Part shown: one piece after another, positions 1 to 9,277 of the stretch
How the letters are laid out: each line of letters starts with the position of its first letter
Numbering within the stretch: position 1 is the stretch's first letter
NCBI GenBank assembly: GCA_021732995.1
Contig: JAKFWA010000118.1
Location: 62,001-126,000, forward strand
Source of the DNA: Planctomycetaceae bacterium
GTDB lineage: Bacteria > Planctomycetota > Planctomycetia > Planctomycetales > Planctomycetaceae
Reading direction: 5' to 3'
DNA length: 64,000 bases
Program-made: the position numbers and the translations under genes
Notes under the pieces: generated by a model
Seen by the model: the letters and a program-made list of their open reading frames with translations, nothing else
Databases searched by the model: none
What the model was told of the DNA's origin: nothing

Positions 1-1
1 G

Positions 2-253
2 TTCGAGCCTCCTAAGAACTCGACAGATAAGAATAAGGCTTTGCCGCTTAACTCGGATGTTGAGGGCCAAGCCAGCCGTCGTCCGCTGAATCTGGACAAC
101 AAGTCGACGTGGAGCCTCTCTTCCAACCTTCCGGAGCGGCGAGCAGTTGCCACTCAGGCGCGCTTCGGAGAAGCGAAGATTGCCCGTCGTCCGAGCAACG
201 TAAAGGCAGATCCGGCAACCGTCGCCAGCGGCAGTGCCGTTGTGCGAAAGTAG
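2..253 (+). CDS. C-terminal end of an unidentified protein (partial at left edge)
   Basis: The frame is open from the window edge to a TAG at 251-253, about 83 residues. The residues are polar and low in complexity, rich in Ser, Arg, Asn and Ala, with no recognisable domain, which fits a disordered C-terminal tail. A strong intrinsic terminator starts 25 bases after the stop, which supports this being the true end of a gene transcribed from outside the window. A TTG at 41 could give a 70-residue protein, but no ribosome binding site precedes it, so a truncated larger protein is preferred. Function unknown. Confidence 0.5.
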   Translation, partial: FEPPKNSTDKNKALPLNSDVEGQASRRPLNLDNKSTWSLSSNLPERRAVATQARFGEAKIARRPSNVKADPATVASGSAVVRK

Positions 254-278
254 CTTTTCGCGAGTCATTCGATGCACC

Positions 279-323
279 ACAAGACGGTGCGAGTTCACTC
301 TGGGCTCGCACCGTCTTGTTTTT
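279..323 (+). terminator. Intrinsic terminator after the left-edge gene
   Basis: A perfect 15-base-pair stem (279-293 with 305-319) closes an 11-base loop and is followed by a run of T through 323. It lies between the stop at 253 and the polX start, so it ends the upstream transcript and argues against any polX start upstream of 330. Confidence 0.85.
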
Positions 324-350
324 GATGACCGGATGCGTGAGGAATCTGCG

Positions 351-2066
351 ATGCAGAACGCTGAGATCGCCGCGATGTTTGAAGAGCTGGCCGACTTGCT
401 GGAGTTGCAGGGCGCGAACGTCTTCCGCCTGCGAGCTTACCGCAATGCCGCTCGCACCATCGAAAGCATGACGGCATCGATCGCGGATATCGTCGCATCG
501 GAACCTGGGGCGCTTACCGAACTGCCGGGTATCGGCAAAGACCTTGCCGAGAAACTGGTCACGATCATCTCTTCGGGGCAATTGCCGCAACTCGAAGAGC
601 TGCGTGCACAGATACCTGCGGGTGTCGTGCAGATGCTGCGCATTCCAGGCATCGGTCCCAAGCGAGTCGCGACGCTGTTTGCGGAACTGAAGGTCGAGAC
701 GCTGGACCAGTTGCGCGAGGCCGCGTTGCGCGGCGATGTGGCGAAGCTCAAAGGTTTCGGTGCCAAGACCGCTCAGACGATCCTCGACGGCCTTGATATC
801 GCCGCCCAGTCGGTGGTGCGGTACTACCTTGCCGACATGAAGCCCGCCGTGGACGCGATTGTGGAGTCCCTCGCCGCGCTGCCGACGGTGACTCAAGTCA
901 GCCCGGCTGGCAGCTTCCGACGTCGCAGGGACACGGTCGGCGATCTGGATGTGCTCGCGACCTCGACGAATTCAGCCGCAGCAATGGACGCGCTGGCGGC
1001 GCATCCACTTGTCGAAAAGGTGCTGGCGCGCGGTGACACCAAGCAGCGAGTGCGTCTCAGGAACGGCATCGAGATGGATCTGCGCGTGGTTCCTGACGAG
1101 TCTTACGGCGCGGCGATGCAGTACTTCACCGGTTCCAAGGAGCACAACATCGTCGTGCGGCGTCGTGCGCAGGAACGTGGCTTGAAGCTCAATGAATACG
1201 GCGTCTATCGCGATGAGGAATACGTCGCCGGCCGCACGGAAGAAGACGTCTACGCGACGGTGGACTTGCCCTGGATTCCGCCGGAGCTGCGTGAGAATCG
1301 CGGCGAGTTCGAACTCGCCGAAGCTGGCAAGCTGCCAAAGCTGCTCGAACTGTCGGACATGCAGGGCGACCTGCACATGCACACGACAGCTACCGATGGC
1401 ACCGCCTCAATTCGCGAAATGGCTGAAGCCGCCAAACAGCGCGGGTTGAAGTACATCGCCATCACGGATCACTCCAAACGCGTGACGATGGCCAACGGCC
1501 TTGATGCCGATCGATTACGGGCTCACTGGCGTGAGATCGTCAAAGTCCGCGAACAAATCAGCGGAATCGAAATCCTCTGCGGCATCGAATGCGACATCCT
1601 CGAAGATGCCACGCTTGACCTGCCGGATGATGTCTTAGCAGAAGCGGACTGGGTTATCGCCGTGCTGCATTACGGTCTGAAGCAACCGCGCGAGCAGATC
1701 AGCAAGCGGCTGCTGTGTGCGATCCAGAATCCGCATGTTGATGTGATTGGGCACCCATCCGGCCGCATTCTCGCACGACGTCCCGGCGCGGACGTCAACT
1801 TCGAAGAGACGTTCAAGGCCGCCGCTGACCACGGTGTGATGATGGAGATCAACGCTCATCGCAGTCGGCTGGATCTGGATGAAGTGCAGGCTGCCGCTGC
1901 GAAGGCGCGCGGCATTCCGATCGTCATCAGCACCGACGCGCACAGCGTGCACGGTTTCGACGAGATGCAGTTCGGCGTGTTCCAGGCTCGTCGCGCCGGT
2001 CTCACCAAAGACGACGTCGCCAATACTCGACCGCTGAAAGAATTCCGGAAGCTACTGAAGAAGTGA
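351..2066 (+). CDS. polX: DNA polymerase/3'-5' exonuclease PolX
   Basis: This is a family X DNA polymerase fused to a PHP domain, a gap-filling repair polymerase with exonuclease activity, 571 residues as is usual for bacterial PolX. Helix-hairpin-helix motifs occur near residues 58-69 ([12 protein letters not shown]) and 95-105. The polymerase metal ligands are seen as GDLD near 197-200 and MDLR near 242-245. The PHP domain begins near 339 with GDLHMHT and continues with ITDHS. The ATG at 351 is chosen because GAGGA lies 7 bases upstream and because the frame's earlier starts fall before or inside the terminator. It probably acts in base-excision repair as a single-gene transcript. Confidence 0.93.
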   Translation: MQNAEIAAMFEELADLLELQGANVFRLRAYRNAARTIESMTASIADIVASEPGALTELPGIGKDLAEKLVTIISSGQLPQLEELRAQIPAGVVQMLRIPGIGPKRVATLFAELKVETLDQLREAALRGDVAKLKGFGAKTAQTILDGLDIAAQSVVRYYLADMKPAVDAIVESLAALPTVTQVSPAGSFRRRRDTVGDLDVLATSTNSAAAMDALAAHPLVEKVLARGDTKQRVRLRNGIEMDLRVVPDESYGAAMQYFTGSKEHNIVVRRRAQERGLKLNEYGVYRDEEYVAGRTEEDVYATVDLPWIPPELRENRGEFELAEAGKLPKLLELSDMQGDLHMHTTATDGTASIREMAEAAKQRGLKYIAITDHSKRVTMANGLDADRLRAHWREIVKVREQISGIEILCGIECDILEDATLDLPDDVLAEADWVIAVLHYGLKQPREQISKRLLCAIQNPHVDVIGHPSGRILARRPGADVNFEETFKAAADHGVMMEINAHRSRLDLDEVQAAAAKARGIPIVISTDAHSVHGFDEMQFGVFQARRAGLTKDDVANTRPLKEFRKLLKK

Positions 2067-2160
2067 AAGTGTAGAAACCGGATGCAAGCGACGCAGGGTC
2101 TGCATCTACTCACCCATCCAGTTGGTGTTTTGGCCGCTCAGAGGCTGTGACCTTTTCGTG

Positions 2161-2181
2161 GAGCACGATTTTATCGTGCTC
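2161..2181. terminator. Hairpin between convergent genes, no T tract
   Basis: A perfect 9-base-pair stem (2161-2169 with 2173-2181) with a TTT loop lies between the convergent ends of polX and the isochorismatase gene. There is no clear T run on either side, so it is only a candidate bidirectional terminator. Confidence 0.4.
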
Positions 2182-2237
2182 GTCTTCAGGCACGTTGAAA
2201 ACATGCCCCACTTTTGCCGACAAAAACTCACAACCTC

Positions 2238-3653
2238 TCAGCGAACGGATGGTTCAAAGACGATGTCGGGTGACGCCCCGTAACGCGCTGGCAGCGGAAT
2301 CCCGGACCACGCGGGATCGTCTCCCAGACGGAACTGCCAGCGCCCGAGGAGGGTCAAGGCTCTGTCGCGAGTTGAAATTGTGGGAACTTCTGGCAGCGGC
2401 GGCTGTCCGAATTTTGCTTTCGTCCGAATGACCAGCAGGTTGGCGTCGTCGAGTTCAATCGCCTTCCTGGGAATCTCGTACTTCTCGGTTTGCGGGTAGA
2501 ACTCCAATTCCTGGCCATTCCACCAGACCGACATGTCATCATCAGTCTGGGCGAAATGCAGCAATGCAACGCCATCCGCGGGGAGCCACTTCGCCGGCAT
2601 TCGCACGGCACAGCGATACCACGCGACGCCCTCGTAGCTGGTCTTCAACCCGCCGGTGGCTGCTTTCCAAGTGTCGGGTAAAGTCGTCAAAGACCAATGT
2701 CGATTGAACTCAGAATCTTCCTCAGGCTGAGGCATCACGAAGCTGATGTCGGTCTGCTCGCGCGTGTCGTGCTTCGATCGGAATGGCTTGCCTCCTAGAA
2801 TTTGATCACTGGTGATCGTGGGACACACGACGCGTTCCACATGTGCGATGATCAGATCGTTGCCCGTGAAGTGATTCACGTAGGGCCAGCGTTTGGGGTT
2901 GTACATGCAGTCGGTCACGTCGCGCATCAAAGCGACCTGCATGCCGTTGCGAACCATTTGCCGCAGCCCAAACGGTCGTCCCAGCACGCACATGTTGGTG
3001 TGCACCCCCGTGAGAATCACATGCTTGATGCCACGGTGCTGCAGGATGTTCCAGACTTCATCGCCTTTGTCGGAAATGTAGTCGCGCTCACGATCGATCG
3101 TGATAAGGTCTGACTGCTTCTTCCACGGCATGCCCGGATTGCGACCTTGAGCCTTCAACTTCTCAGCCCACGCGGCGTGTTCGGTGGGATCATCGTCCTC
3201 GCCGCCGTCGGATTGATCGATGGGATAGACAGCCGAGTTCTCGGCCGGAATCTTCGAGCACCACGACTTGATATCTCGCGGCAGCTTCGCGGCAACGGGG
3301 ACAGCTTGAGCCCGTATTCGAGCCAGATGACCCTCATACGCTGGCATGCAGTCACTGGGCGAATGAATGATCGTTGCGCCCTTCTGACGAGCCGTCTTCA
3401 GCACCGCATCCAGTCGCGGAGCAAACTCTTCCAGACGCCGGACTGCGTTCAGGCAGTGATGCAGGTCCCAGACATCACACACGATGACGGCTGTTTCCTG
3501 CAGCTTCCACGATTCGGTCTGAACCGGTCGCTCCGGCTTGTGGTAGCTTCCTCGCAGCGAGCGCAACTGGACTTGCAGGTCTTCAGCCATGATGGTTGAG
3601 CTATGTAGAAGGAATGTGAAAACGACCAACAGCGACGAACGCGATATGCTCAC
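2238..3653 (-). CDS. Exported isochorismatase-family cysteine hydrolase with C-terminal beta-sandwich domain
   Basis: About 471 residues. A hydrophobic signal peptide at the N terminus is followed by an isochorismatase/nicotinamidase-like fold: VIVCDVWD carries the likely catalytic Asp, and GVHTNMCVLGR carries the likely nucleophilic Cys. The last 130 or so residues (WSLTTLPDTWK, then GVAWYRC, then VWWNGQEL) look like the sugar-binding beta-sandwich found at the start of family 2 glycosidases. The GTG at 3653 is chosen because GGAG lies 8 bases upstream; a longer reading to 3731 has no such site. The substrate is unknown. It is transcribed away from the cytochrome gene, with which it may share a control region at 3654-3794. 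Family confidence is high, function low. Confidence 0.82.
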   Translation of the reverse strand: MSISRSSLLVVFTFLLHSSTIMAEDLQVQLRSLRGSYHKPERPVQTESWKLQETAVIVCDVWDLHHCLNAVRRLEEFAPRLDAVLKTARQKGATIIHSPSDCMPAYEGHLARIRAQAVPVAAKLPRDIKSWCSKIPAENSAVYPIDQSDGGEDDDPTEHAAWAEKLKAQGRNPGMPWKKQSDLITIDRERDYISDKGDEVWNILQHRGIKHVILTGVHTNMCVLGRPFGLRQMVRNGMQVALMRDVTDCMYNPKRWPYVNHFTGNDLIIAHVERVVCPTITSDQILGGKPFRSKHDTREQTDISFVMPQPEEDSEFNRHWSLTTLPDTWKAATGGLKTSYEGVAWYRCAVRMPAKWLPADGVALLHFAQTDDDMSVWWNGQELEFYPQTEKYEIPRKAIELDDANLLVIRTKAKFGQPPLPEVPTISTRDRALTLLGRWQFRLGDDPAWSGIPLPARYGASPDIVFEPSVR

Positions 3654-3794
3654 AGTGCGGTCTCCTGCGGAAACAGTCAGCGAAACTGATGAAGCAGGCC
3701 CATAAAGTAGAAGTGTCGAAGCGATTCGCAAACGTCGCGGGCAGTTTCACACCTCGACGATGACTTTACAGACGCACCTGATCGGAACTCATCC

Positions 3795-5588
3795 GTGCTG
3801 AGCTTCTTCCACTCTCTTCCGCGACTGGCTGCGATGCTCGTGATCTGGGCTGTGTGCTCAGAGACGATCGCGGCAGCGGAACCTGCCTGGCAACCGCAGC
3901 CTGCAGTGCGCCGACCGATCGGCATTCTCGAGACTGAATCGCGAGACATGGTCTGGGTCGCCAATCGCGAAACGGGAACGCTCAGCCAGATTGATGTGCC
4001 GGGTCAACGCGTTGTCGCTGAGCAGCGGGTGGCTCGCAGCCTGAGCGCTGTCCGGACGCTGCGAGAGTGGTGCTTGCTGCTTGACCGGGAGCAGAATGAA
4101 CTCCTGCTAAGCTCTGAAGCTGATCCGTTCCGCGTCCTTGTGCGGCATCCAGTGGCTCGCGACCCCGTCAGCATCGCGGTCATTGATCACCTCGGCGTGA
4201 TCAGTGTGGCCTCACTCTGGTCGCGGCGAATTACGCTGCTCAAGATTGATTATGTTAAACAACCACCGCGCCTGCAGACGATCGCAGTGTTCGATTTGCC
4301 GTTCGCGCCGCAGGAGCAATGTTTGCTGTGGGACGACCATGTGCTCGTGGCAGACGCTTTTGCGGGACAATTGGCAGTGGTCGACGTGAGCTCGCGCAAA
4401 ATCGTCTCCATTCAGCAGATCAATGGTCACAACATTCGTGGCCTGGCACGCACGTGGGACGGCGACGAAGTCGTGCTAACCCATCAGTTGCTGTATCCGA
4501 TTGGCGAAACGAAGCAGAGCCACATTACATGGGGCGGCGTCATTACCAACGTACTCCACACGTTGCCAATCAGACGTCTGACGGAATCGCGCAATCTGGA
4601 TGAGTCGCGCCCCGAACGTATTCACGGCAGCATGTGGCCGCTCGGCGAACAGGGCCGCGCAGCGGGTGATCCGGGGCCGGTTGCCTGCAATGTCTCGGGA
4701 GACGTCTTCGTGTTGTTCTCGGGCGTCAATGAAGTCGCGCGCAAGCGGAAAGGCGAACAACACCTGACGCGCACGCCCGTCGGATTGCGACCAGCTGGGA
4801 TGCACTTCAATGAGTTCCGCAATCGCATGCTGGTTGCGAACACTAACGATGACACTGTCTCCGTCATCAATCCGCTCGACATGTCCGTCACGTCCACGAT
4901 CCGCCTGGGACCGCCGGTCGTAAAGAACCCGCAGCAGCAAGGCGAGGACTTGTTCTATGACGCGCGGCTGTCGTTTGACGGCTGGTATAGCTGTCACAGT
5001 TGTCATTCGAACGGGCACTCGAACGGGCTGCTGAACGACAACCTCGGCGATGACACCTTCGGCACGCCCAAGCGCATCCTGACGCTGCTCGGCACCGGCT
5101 TGTCGGAGCCGTGGGCGTGGAACGGTTCGCAGTCCGACTTGAAGAATCAGATTCGCAAATCGGTCGAGCTATCGATGGCCGGCCCCGGCAAACACGCTCC
5201 GCCGTTCGATGATCAGGCACAGGAAGCGCTGACGGCGTTCGTCGCGCTGCTCCCCCCTGCCCCTGGAATCTCAGTTGTTCGTGAGAACGTCAACGAACCT
5301 TCACGGCAGCGTGGTGAAAAACTCTTCAACAAGATCGGTTGCAGCACCTGCCACCAGGCACCGAGCTATGCCTCGCCGCTGAAGTTTCAAGTCGGTCTGT
5401 CTGACGAAACGGGTTACAAAGAATTCAATCCACCTTCGTTACGCGGCGTGAGTCAGCGTGGCCCGTTCTTTCACGACAACCGCGCGAAGCAACTGCGAGA
5501 CGTTTTTGAAGAACACGACCACGCCGGAGCAGCGGACCTGAAAAGCACAGAGCTGGATGATCTCGTTGAGTTCTTACGCAGCCTTTGA
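3795..5588 (+). CDS. Exported di-heme cytochrome c with YVTN-type beta-propeller
   Basis: A 597-residue protein with a GTG start and a signal peptide ending near AEPAW. Residues 40-370 contain blades like LVANTNDDTVSVINPLDMS, typical of YVTN propellers. The C-terminal part has two c-type heme sites, CHSCH at 400-404 and CSTCH at 516-520, and resembles the MauG/di-heme peroxidase family. It should act in the periplasm or at the cell surface. The redox partner and substrate cannot be read from the sequence. It is a single gene, convergent with the coiled-coil gene ending at 5671. Confidence 0.85.
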   Translation: MLSFFHSLPRLAAMLVIWAVCSETIAAAEPAWQPQPAVRRPIGILETESRDMVWVANRETGTLSQIDVPGQRVVAEQRVARSLSAVRTLREWCLLLDREQNELLLSSEADPFRVLVRHPVARDPVSIAVIDHLGVISVASLWSRRITLLKIDYVKQPPRLQTIAVFDLPFAPQEQCLLWDDHVLVADAFAGQLAVVDVSSRKIVSIQQINGHNIRGLARTWDGDEVVLTHQLLYPIGETKQSHITWGGVITNVLHTLPIRRLTESRNLDESRPERIHGSMWPLGEQGRAAGDPGPVACNVSGDVFVLFSGVNEVARKRKGEQHLTRTPVGLRPAGMHFNEFRNRMLVANTNDDTVSVINPLDMSVTSTIRLGPPVVKNPQQQGEDLFYDARLSFDGWYSCHSCHSNGHSNGLLNDNLGDDTFGTPKRILTLLGTGLSEPWAWNGSQSDLKNQIRKSVELSMAGPGKHAPPFDDQAQEALTAFVALLPPAPGISVVRENVNEPSRQRGEKLFNKIGCSTCHQAPSYASPLKFQVGLSDETGYKEFNPPSLRGVSQRGPFFHDNRAKQLRDVFEEHDHAGAADLKSTELDDLVEFLRSL

Positions 5589-5670
5589 GACGTTCTTCAC
5601 GGCTCGGATCGAGATGCAGCGCGGCACAGACCAGATCGCTCGACAGTCGCACCGGACTTCAATGCCATGT

Positions 5671-8415
5671 TTACTTCGCGGACTGTTCGGCGCGTGTGAA
5701 GTTCGCCAGACGGCCTTCAGTACGGGGGTCGGGTTTAACTTCCACCGGGTGGTCGTCTCCGGATTGAGGACGCTTTTTAGCCCCCTTCGATTTCTTGATC
5801 GAATCGCGAACGATCACAATCAGCAAGTCGATAGCGAAGATCAGGCCCAGGGCGATCACCGAGTAACCATAGATCACCGGCAGTTCGAGAATCAGGGATG
5901 TCGCGCCGAAGATCAAAGACATGACTGCGGCCACGGTTTTTGTGAGCACCTGCATCTTGAGTTGTCGCTTGTTGGAGCGCACTACAGCCGTGCGGGCTGA
6001 TTGGTTCGCGACCTCACGCAATGTCTTCATGTGTGCCCGAACGCTCTCTTTGTCCTGCTTGTGCTTCGGGCTTTCGGACAGCCAGGACAGATCATTAACG
6101 GTCGCTCTGGGAGCTTCGCTCGCGCCTTCCACGGACGCATCATCGACGCTCGCGTCAGATGTCACCGACGTCGCTGCGGCAGCGGTTGCAGACGGCGTGC
6201 GTCCGAAAGGTGGTGCCTGCACGGCGACCGGATCCGTCTTACCCGACTGCTGACGGTTGCGAGCCAGCAATTGCGCCATGTAGGCCTTGATCGGGTCGTC
6301 TCCGTCGCTCGCCGCTGGTTCTTCCGTTCGTGCAGGTGCGCTGACTGGAGCCACCGGTGCAGGCGCTGCAGTTTCTGACTTCAACACTTCGCGCAACAGC
6401 GATCCCGTCGCCAGTTCGGCCGACGAACTTGGCGACTGTTGATCGTTCGCTGCCGAGTCACCCTCATCGACGGCGTGACGACTCGAGAACAGCGAACCGC
6501 TCGAACCACTGTGAGACGTCGGTGCCGCGCTCGAAGTTTCATCCTTCAAGGAATCGATGCCGAACATCTCGGCCAGTTGAGAACGCAGATTGGCGACTTT
6601 ATCGGTTTCGCCCGTTGGTGCAGCGGCTGCCGAAGAGACTTCAGCTTTCGCAGGCTCATCGATCACTGGAGCCGCCGAGGCTTCAACCTTCTGGAACAAC
6701 GAGCCGGCCGCACTGCTGGACTCGACCTGCTCTTCAAACTCGTCAACGACAGCGAACGAAGTGCTGAAACCTTCGATGGGACGCTCGACCGAGACATCGA
6801 CCTGCGAGATGTGCTCGACAGTGTCGGATATCATCGCGCACATTGAAGCGTCATCCGTGGGAGGGACAGGCACGACCTCCACGCACGGGAACTCAGGCAA
6901 TGTTTCAATGGCATCCGCCGTCGGATCTTCATCCGCTTCATAGTTGACGCGTTCGTCGTATTCGAGTTCCGAATCAGACGCGCCGCCGCTGAGCCGCGGG
7001 ATGATCGCCGTGGGCTCATCCGCGGTCAGATCGCAGTCGAATTGCGGCTCGACTCTGCCGAACAGCGAGTCTCCGGTGTCAAAATCGAACGTTGCTTCGT
7101 CGGCTGGGGTCCCAGGCTCCGAAGCTGAAGGCGATCCAGCCACCGGGCTGATAATGGTTTGTGAGACGGACTCGGACATCGGCGCTGAAGCCGATCGTGA
7201 TGTGTCGACACTGGCGTACGACGACAGCAGTTCGTCCAGTTGACGAATCGCTTCATCACGAGACCGTCGAGCGTTCTGTGTATTGTTCTCGCCCAGCAGC
7301 ATCGCGCTGCCTGCCGGAACCGCGACCGACTCGGCTTCGTGATCGGCGTCAGCCGCATCGAAGGCTTCCACAAACTCACGCAGCTTTTGACGCTCGGCCT
7401 GCAGTTGCTCGGCTTCGAGTTGCTGGGCACACACTTCGTCCAGGGTGCGCGCGGCCTGGCCGTGCGCATCAGGTTGTTCGCACGCGGTCTTCTCACCCGA
7501 CCAGACGTACTCCGACACCAGTTGCGGAGGCAACGGACGCTCGATGGTAGATTCGGAATCGTCGCCCAGATCCGTCATGTTCGAGAACGCACCGTCCGAA
7601 CCAGAACAACCCGGAGTCTCGCTGGCGCTGTCGAAGCTGAGATCCTGATCGTCTGCGTTGTCTTCGCCGTGGCCCGATTGCAGCGCTGAGAGTCGTTCGG
7701 ACAGGCTGCCATACATGCGTTGCAGGTCGACTGTCTCGGCATCAATGGCTTCACGACGCAACGACAGCTCAAACCGCTCATGAGACAGCCGCTCGCGTTC
7801 CAGAGACAGCTCCTCGGAAGCTCGCTCCAGTTCATTCCGCTGAGAACTCAGGTCTTGAGCCTGCGCATCCAACGTCGCAGCGTGGTGGGCCAGGCCTTGG
7901 GAAACAGCTACCAGCCGAGCCAACTGCTGCGCCATGTGCGCGGTCACATCGCTGTGCTTGTGGATCGCCGCGTCGGCCCGATCAGTGAGCGGTTCAACAT
8001 CCGCCAGCACGTCGTCCAACTGCACGTCGCGATACAAACCATCGAGTTTGGAGCTGCTCAACCCACTGGTTGTCTCCCGCAGGACACCAGCCGGAATGTC
8101 GTTTTCAAAGCGGCTCAGGAGTTCGTCCAGACTGTCGCACGTCAAGATCGCAGAAGTGCCAGTGCTGTTCGTTGCTGTATTCGAAGAAGCTTTCAGATCG
8201 TTTGGTAGTTGTTCGTACTTGTTTTCAAAGCTGTCGAGTGCGGAGCTGTCGCCATGCAGTTCAGATTCCAACGCGTTGAGCGCTTCCGTGATGAATCCGA
8301 CACGTCGCGCCACCTGCTCGGCCCGCGACGTCGCACCGTGAGCGTCGGCCGAATGGCCCTGCAGCTCTGGCGTCGTAAGCCCGGCCGATGAATCCTGATT
8401 GGGGGAAACCAACAT
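5671..8415 (-). CDS. Large acidic coiled-coil protein with two C-terminal membrane helices, function unknown
   Basis: A 914-residue protein with no catalytic domain I recognise. Residues 150-247 form a charged coiled coil (RNELERASEELSLERERLSH). The middle 500 residues are acidic, rich in Ser, Glu, Ala and Asp, and likely disordered. Near residues 770-820 is a conserved-looking basic segment, followed by two hydrophobic helices at about 823-870 and a basic Lys-rich tail. There is no signal peptide, so it is probably cytoplasmic and anchored by its C terminus. The ATG at 8415 is preceded by AAGGAA. A scaffold or envelope-organising role is inference only. Confidence 0.8.
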   Translation of the reverse strand: MLVSPNQDSSAGLTTPELQGHSADAHGATSRAEQVARRVGFITEALNALESELHGDSSALDSFENKYEQLPNDLKASSNTATNSTGTSAILTCDSLDELLSRFENDIPAGVLRETTSGLSSSKLDGLYRDVQLDDVLADVEPLTDRADAAIHKHSDVTAHMAQQLARLVAVSQGLAHHAATLDAQAQDLSSQRNELERASEELSLERERLSHERFELSLRREAIDAETVDLQRMYGSLSERLSALQSGHGEDNADDQDLSFDSASETPGCSGSDGAFSNMTDLGDDSESTIERPLPPQLVSEYVWSGEKTACEQPDAHGQAARTLDEVCAQQLEAEQLQAERQKLREFVEAFDAADADHEAESVAVPAGSAMLLGENNTQNARRSRDEAIRQLDELLSSYASVDTSRSASAPMSESVSQTIISPVAGSPSASEPGTPADEATFDFDTGDSLFGRVEPQFDCDLTADEPTAIIPRLSGGASDSELEYDERVNYEADEDPTADAIETLPEFPCVEVVPVPPTDDASMCAMISDTVEHISQVDVSVERPIEGFSTSFAVVDEFEEQVESSSAAGSLFQKVEASAAPVIDEPAKAEVSSAAAAPTGETDKVANLRSQLAEMFGIDSLKDETSSAAPTSHSGSSGSLFSSRHAVDEGDSAANDQQSPSSSAELATGSLLREVLKSETAAPAPVAPVSAPARTEEPAASDGDDPIKAYMAQLLARNRQQSGKTDPVAVQAPPFGRTPSATAAAATSVTSDASVDDASVEGASEAPRATVNDLSWLSESPKHKQDKESVRAHMKTLREVANQSARTAVVRSNKRQLKMQVLTKTVAAVMSLIFGATSLILELPVIYGYSVIALGLIFAIDLLIVIVRDSIKKSKGAKKRPQSGDDHPVEVKPDPRTEGRLANFTRAEQSAK

Positions 8416-8776
8416 GCCTGCGTTCCTTCCGAATCCGTTTAGCCCGCGTTTCCTCAGAGGTCACAGCGCCTAGCCGCGCTCCTCCGATATTCCACCATCT
8501 AGGCTTTAGCTCGCGCCGGAAGGCAGTCAAACCGGGAGTGTGGAAACCGCCTGGTTCCCCTGACCATTCGAGCTTTCCACTCCTAACAATCGGGCACAAC
8601 CGCGCCCGTCGGCAGCGGCGGGATAACCCTCACAAACAGCACCGAGCGCAGGTCCGTCTTGTGGGGATTTTTTCTTCCGGCCTAGAGTGCTCACCGCAGG
8701 GGCGTGCGACGGCACCGGATAGCACGGTTGCGCGCCTCGAAAACGCTTGAGTGACCAGACCTCGCAGGGATGCGTT
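8416..8776. other. Divergent intergenic region
   Basis: 361 bases separate the divergent starts at 8415 and 8777. No open frame with coding character was seen. TTGTGG at 8659-8664 and TAGAGT at 8683-8688, 18 bases apart, could be a weak sigma-70-like promoter reading right, but this is a low-grade match. The leftward gene must also be driven from here. Confidence 0.3.
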
Positions 8777-9277
8777 GTGGAATATCAGTTTCGAACCTTC
8801 GGGAAGACCTGCACCGCCACCGGGCGCGAATTCCGTCCCGGCGAACGCATTCGCTGCGTGCTCGTCGAACGGAATGGCGAGCTGATCCGCCTCGACTATT
8901 CCGAAGACGGCTGGAAGGGCCAACCCGCAGGCACGGTGGGCGAATGGGTCGCTCAAATTCCTGCCGGGCCACCGCAGCCGAAGGCGATCGATACCGAAAG
9001 CCTGATGCAGTACTTCGAACAGCTCTGCGAAGATCCTAATCCCGCCCACGACCAGTTCCGTTACGTGCTGGCACTGTTGCTCCTCAAGAAACGACGTCTG
9101 CGTCTGGAAGGTTCCCGCACCGACGACGACGGTGAGGAATTCCTGCAGATCATCGGCAGCAAGAACGAAGGCCCGTTTGAGATCCGCGATCAGGAACTCA
9201 GCGAAGAAGAGATCACCCAGTTGCAGAACACGCTCAGTCAGCAACTGGCTGCCGAAGCCGCAGCGGAGGCCGCATGA
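8777..9277 (+). CDS. Conserved-looking hypothetical protein coupled to a lipoprotein gene
   Basis: About 166 residues from the GTG at 8777, which has AGGGA 6 bases upstream; a TTG at 8747 in the same frame lacks a good site. The protein starts MEYQFRTFGKTC and has an early Cys-containing beta-rich part (FRPGERIRCVLVERNG), then a helical segment with LLLLKKRRLRLEG and an acidic Ala-rich tail. No domain name is recognised. Its stop overlaps the next start by ATGA, so the two genes are probably co-translated. A role linked to the lipoprotein is inference. Confidence 0.75.
   Translation: MEYQFRTFGKTCTATGREFRPGERIRCVLVERNGELIRLDYSEDGWKGQPAGTVGEWVAQIPAGPPQPKAIDTESLMQYFEQLCEDPNPAHDQFRYVLALLLLKKRRLRLEGSRTDDDGEEFLQIIGSKNEGPFEIRDQELSEEEITQLQNTLSQQLAAEAAAEAA

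Noticed and set aside
234-350. N-terminal extension of PolX
   Set aside because: The extension would run through a perfect terminator hairpin and lacks similarity to PolX; GAGGA sits just before the ATG at 351.
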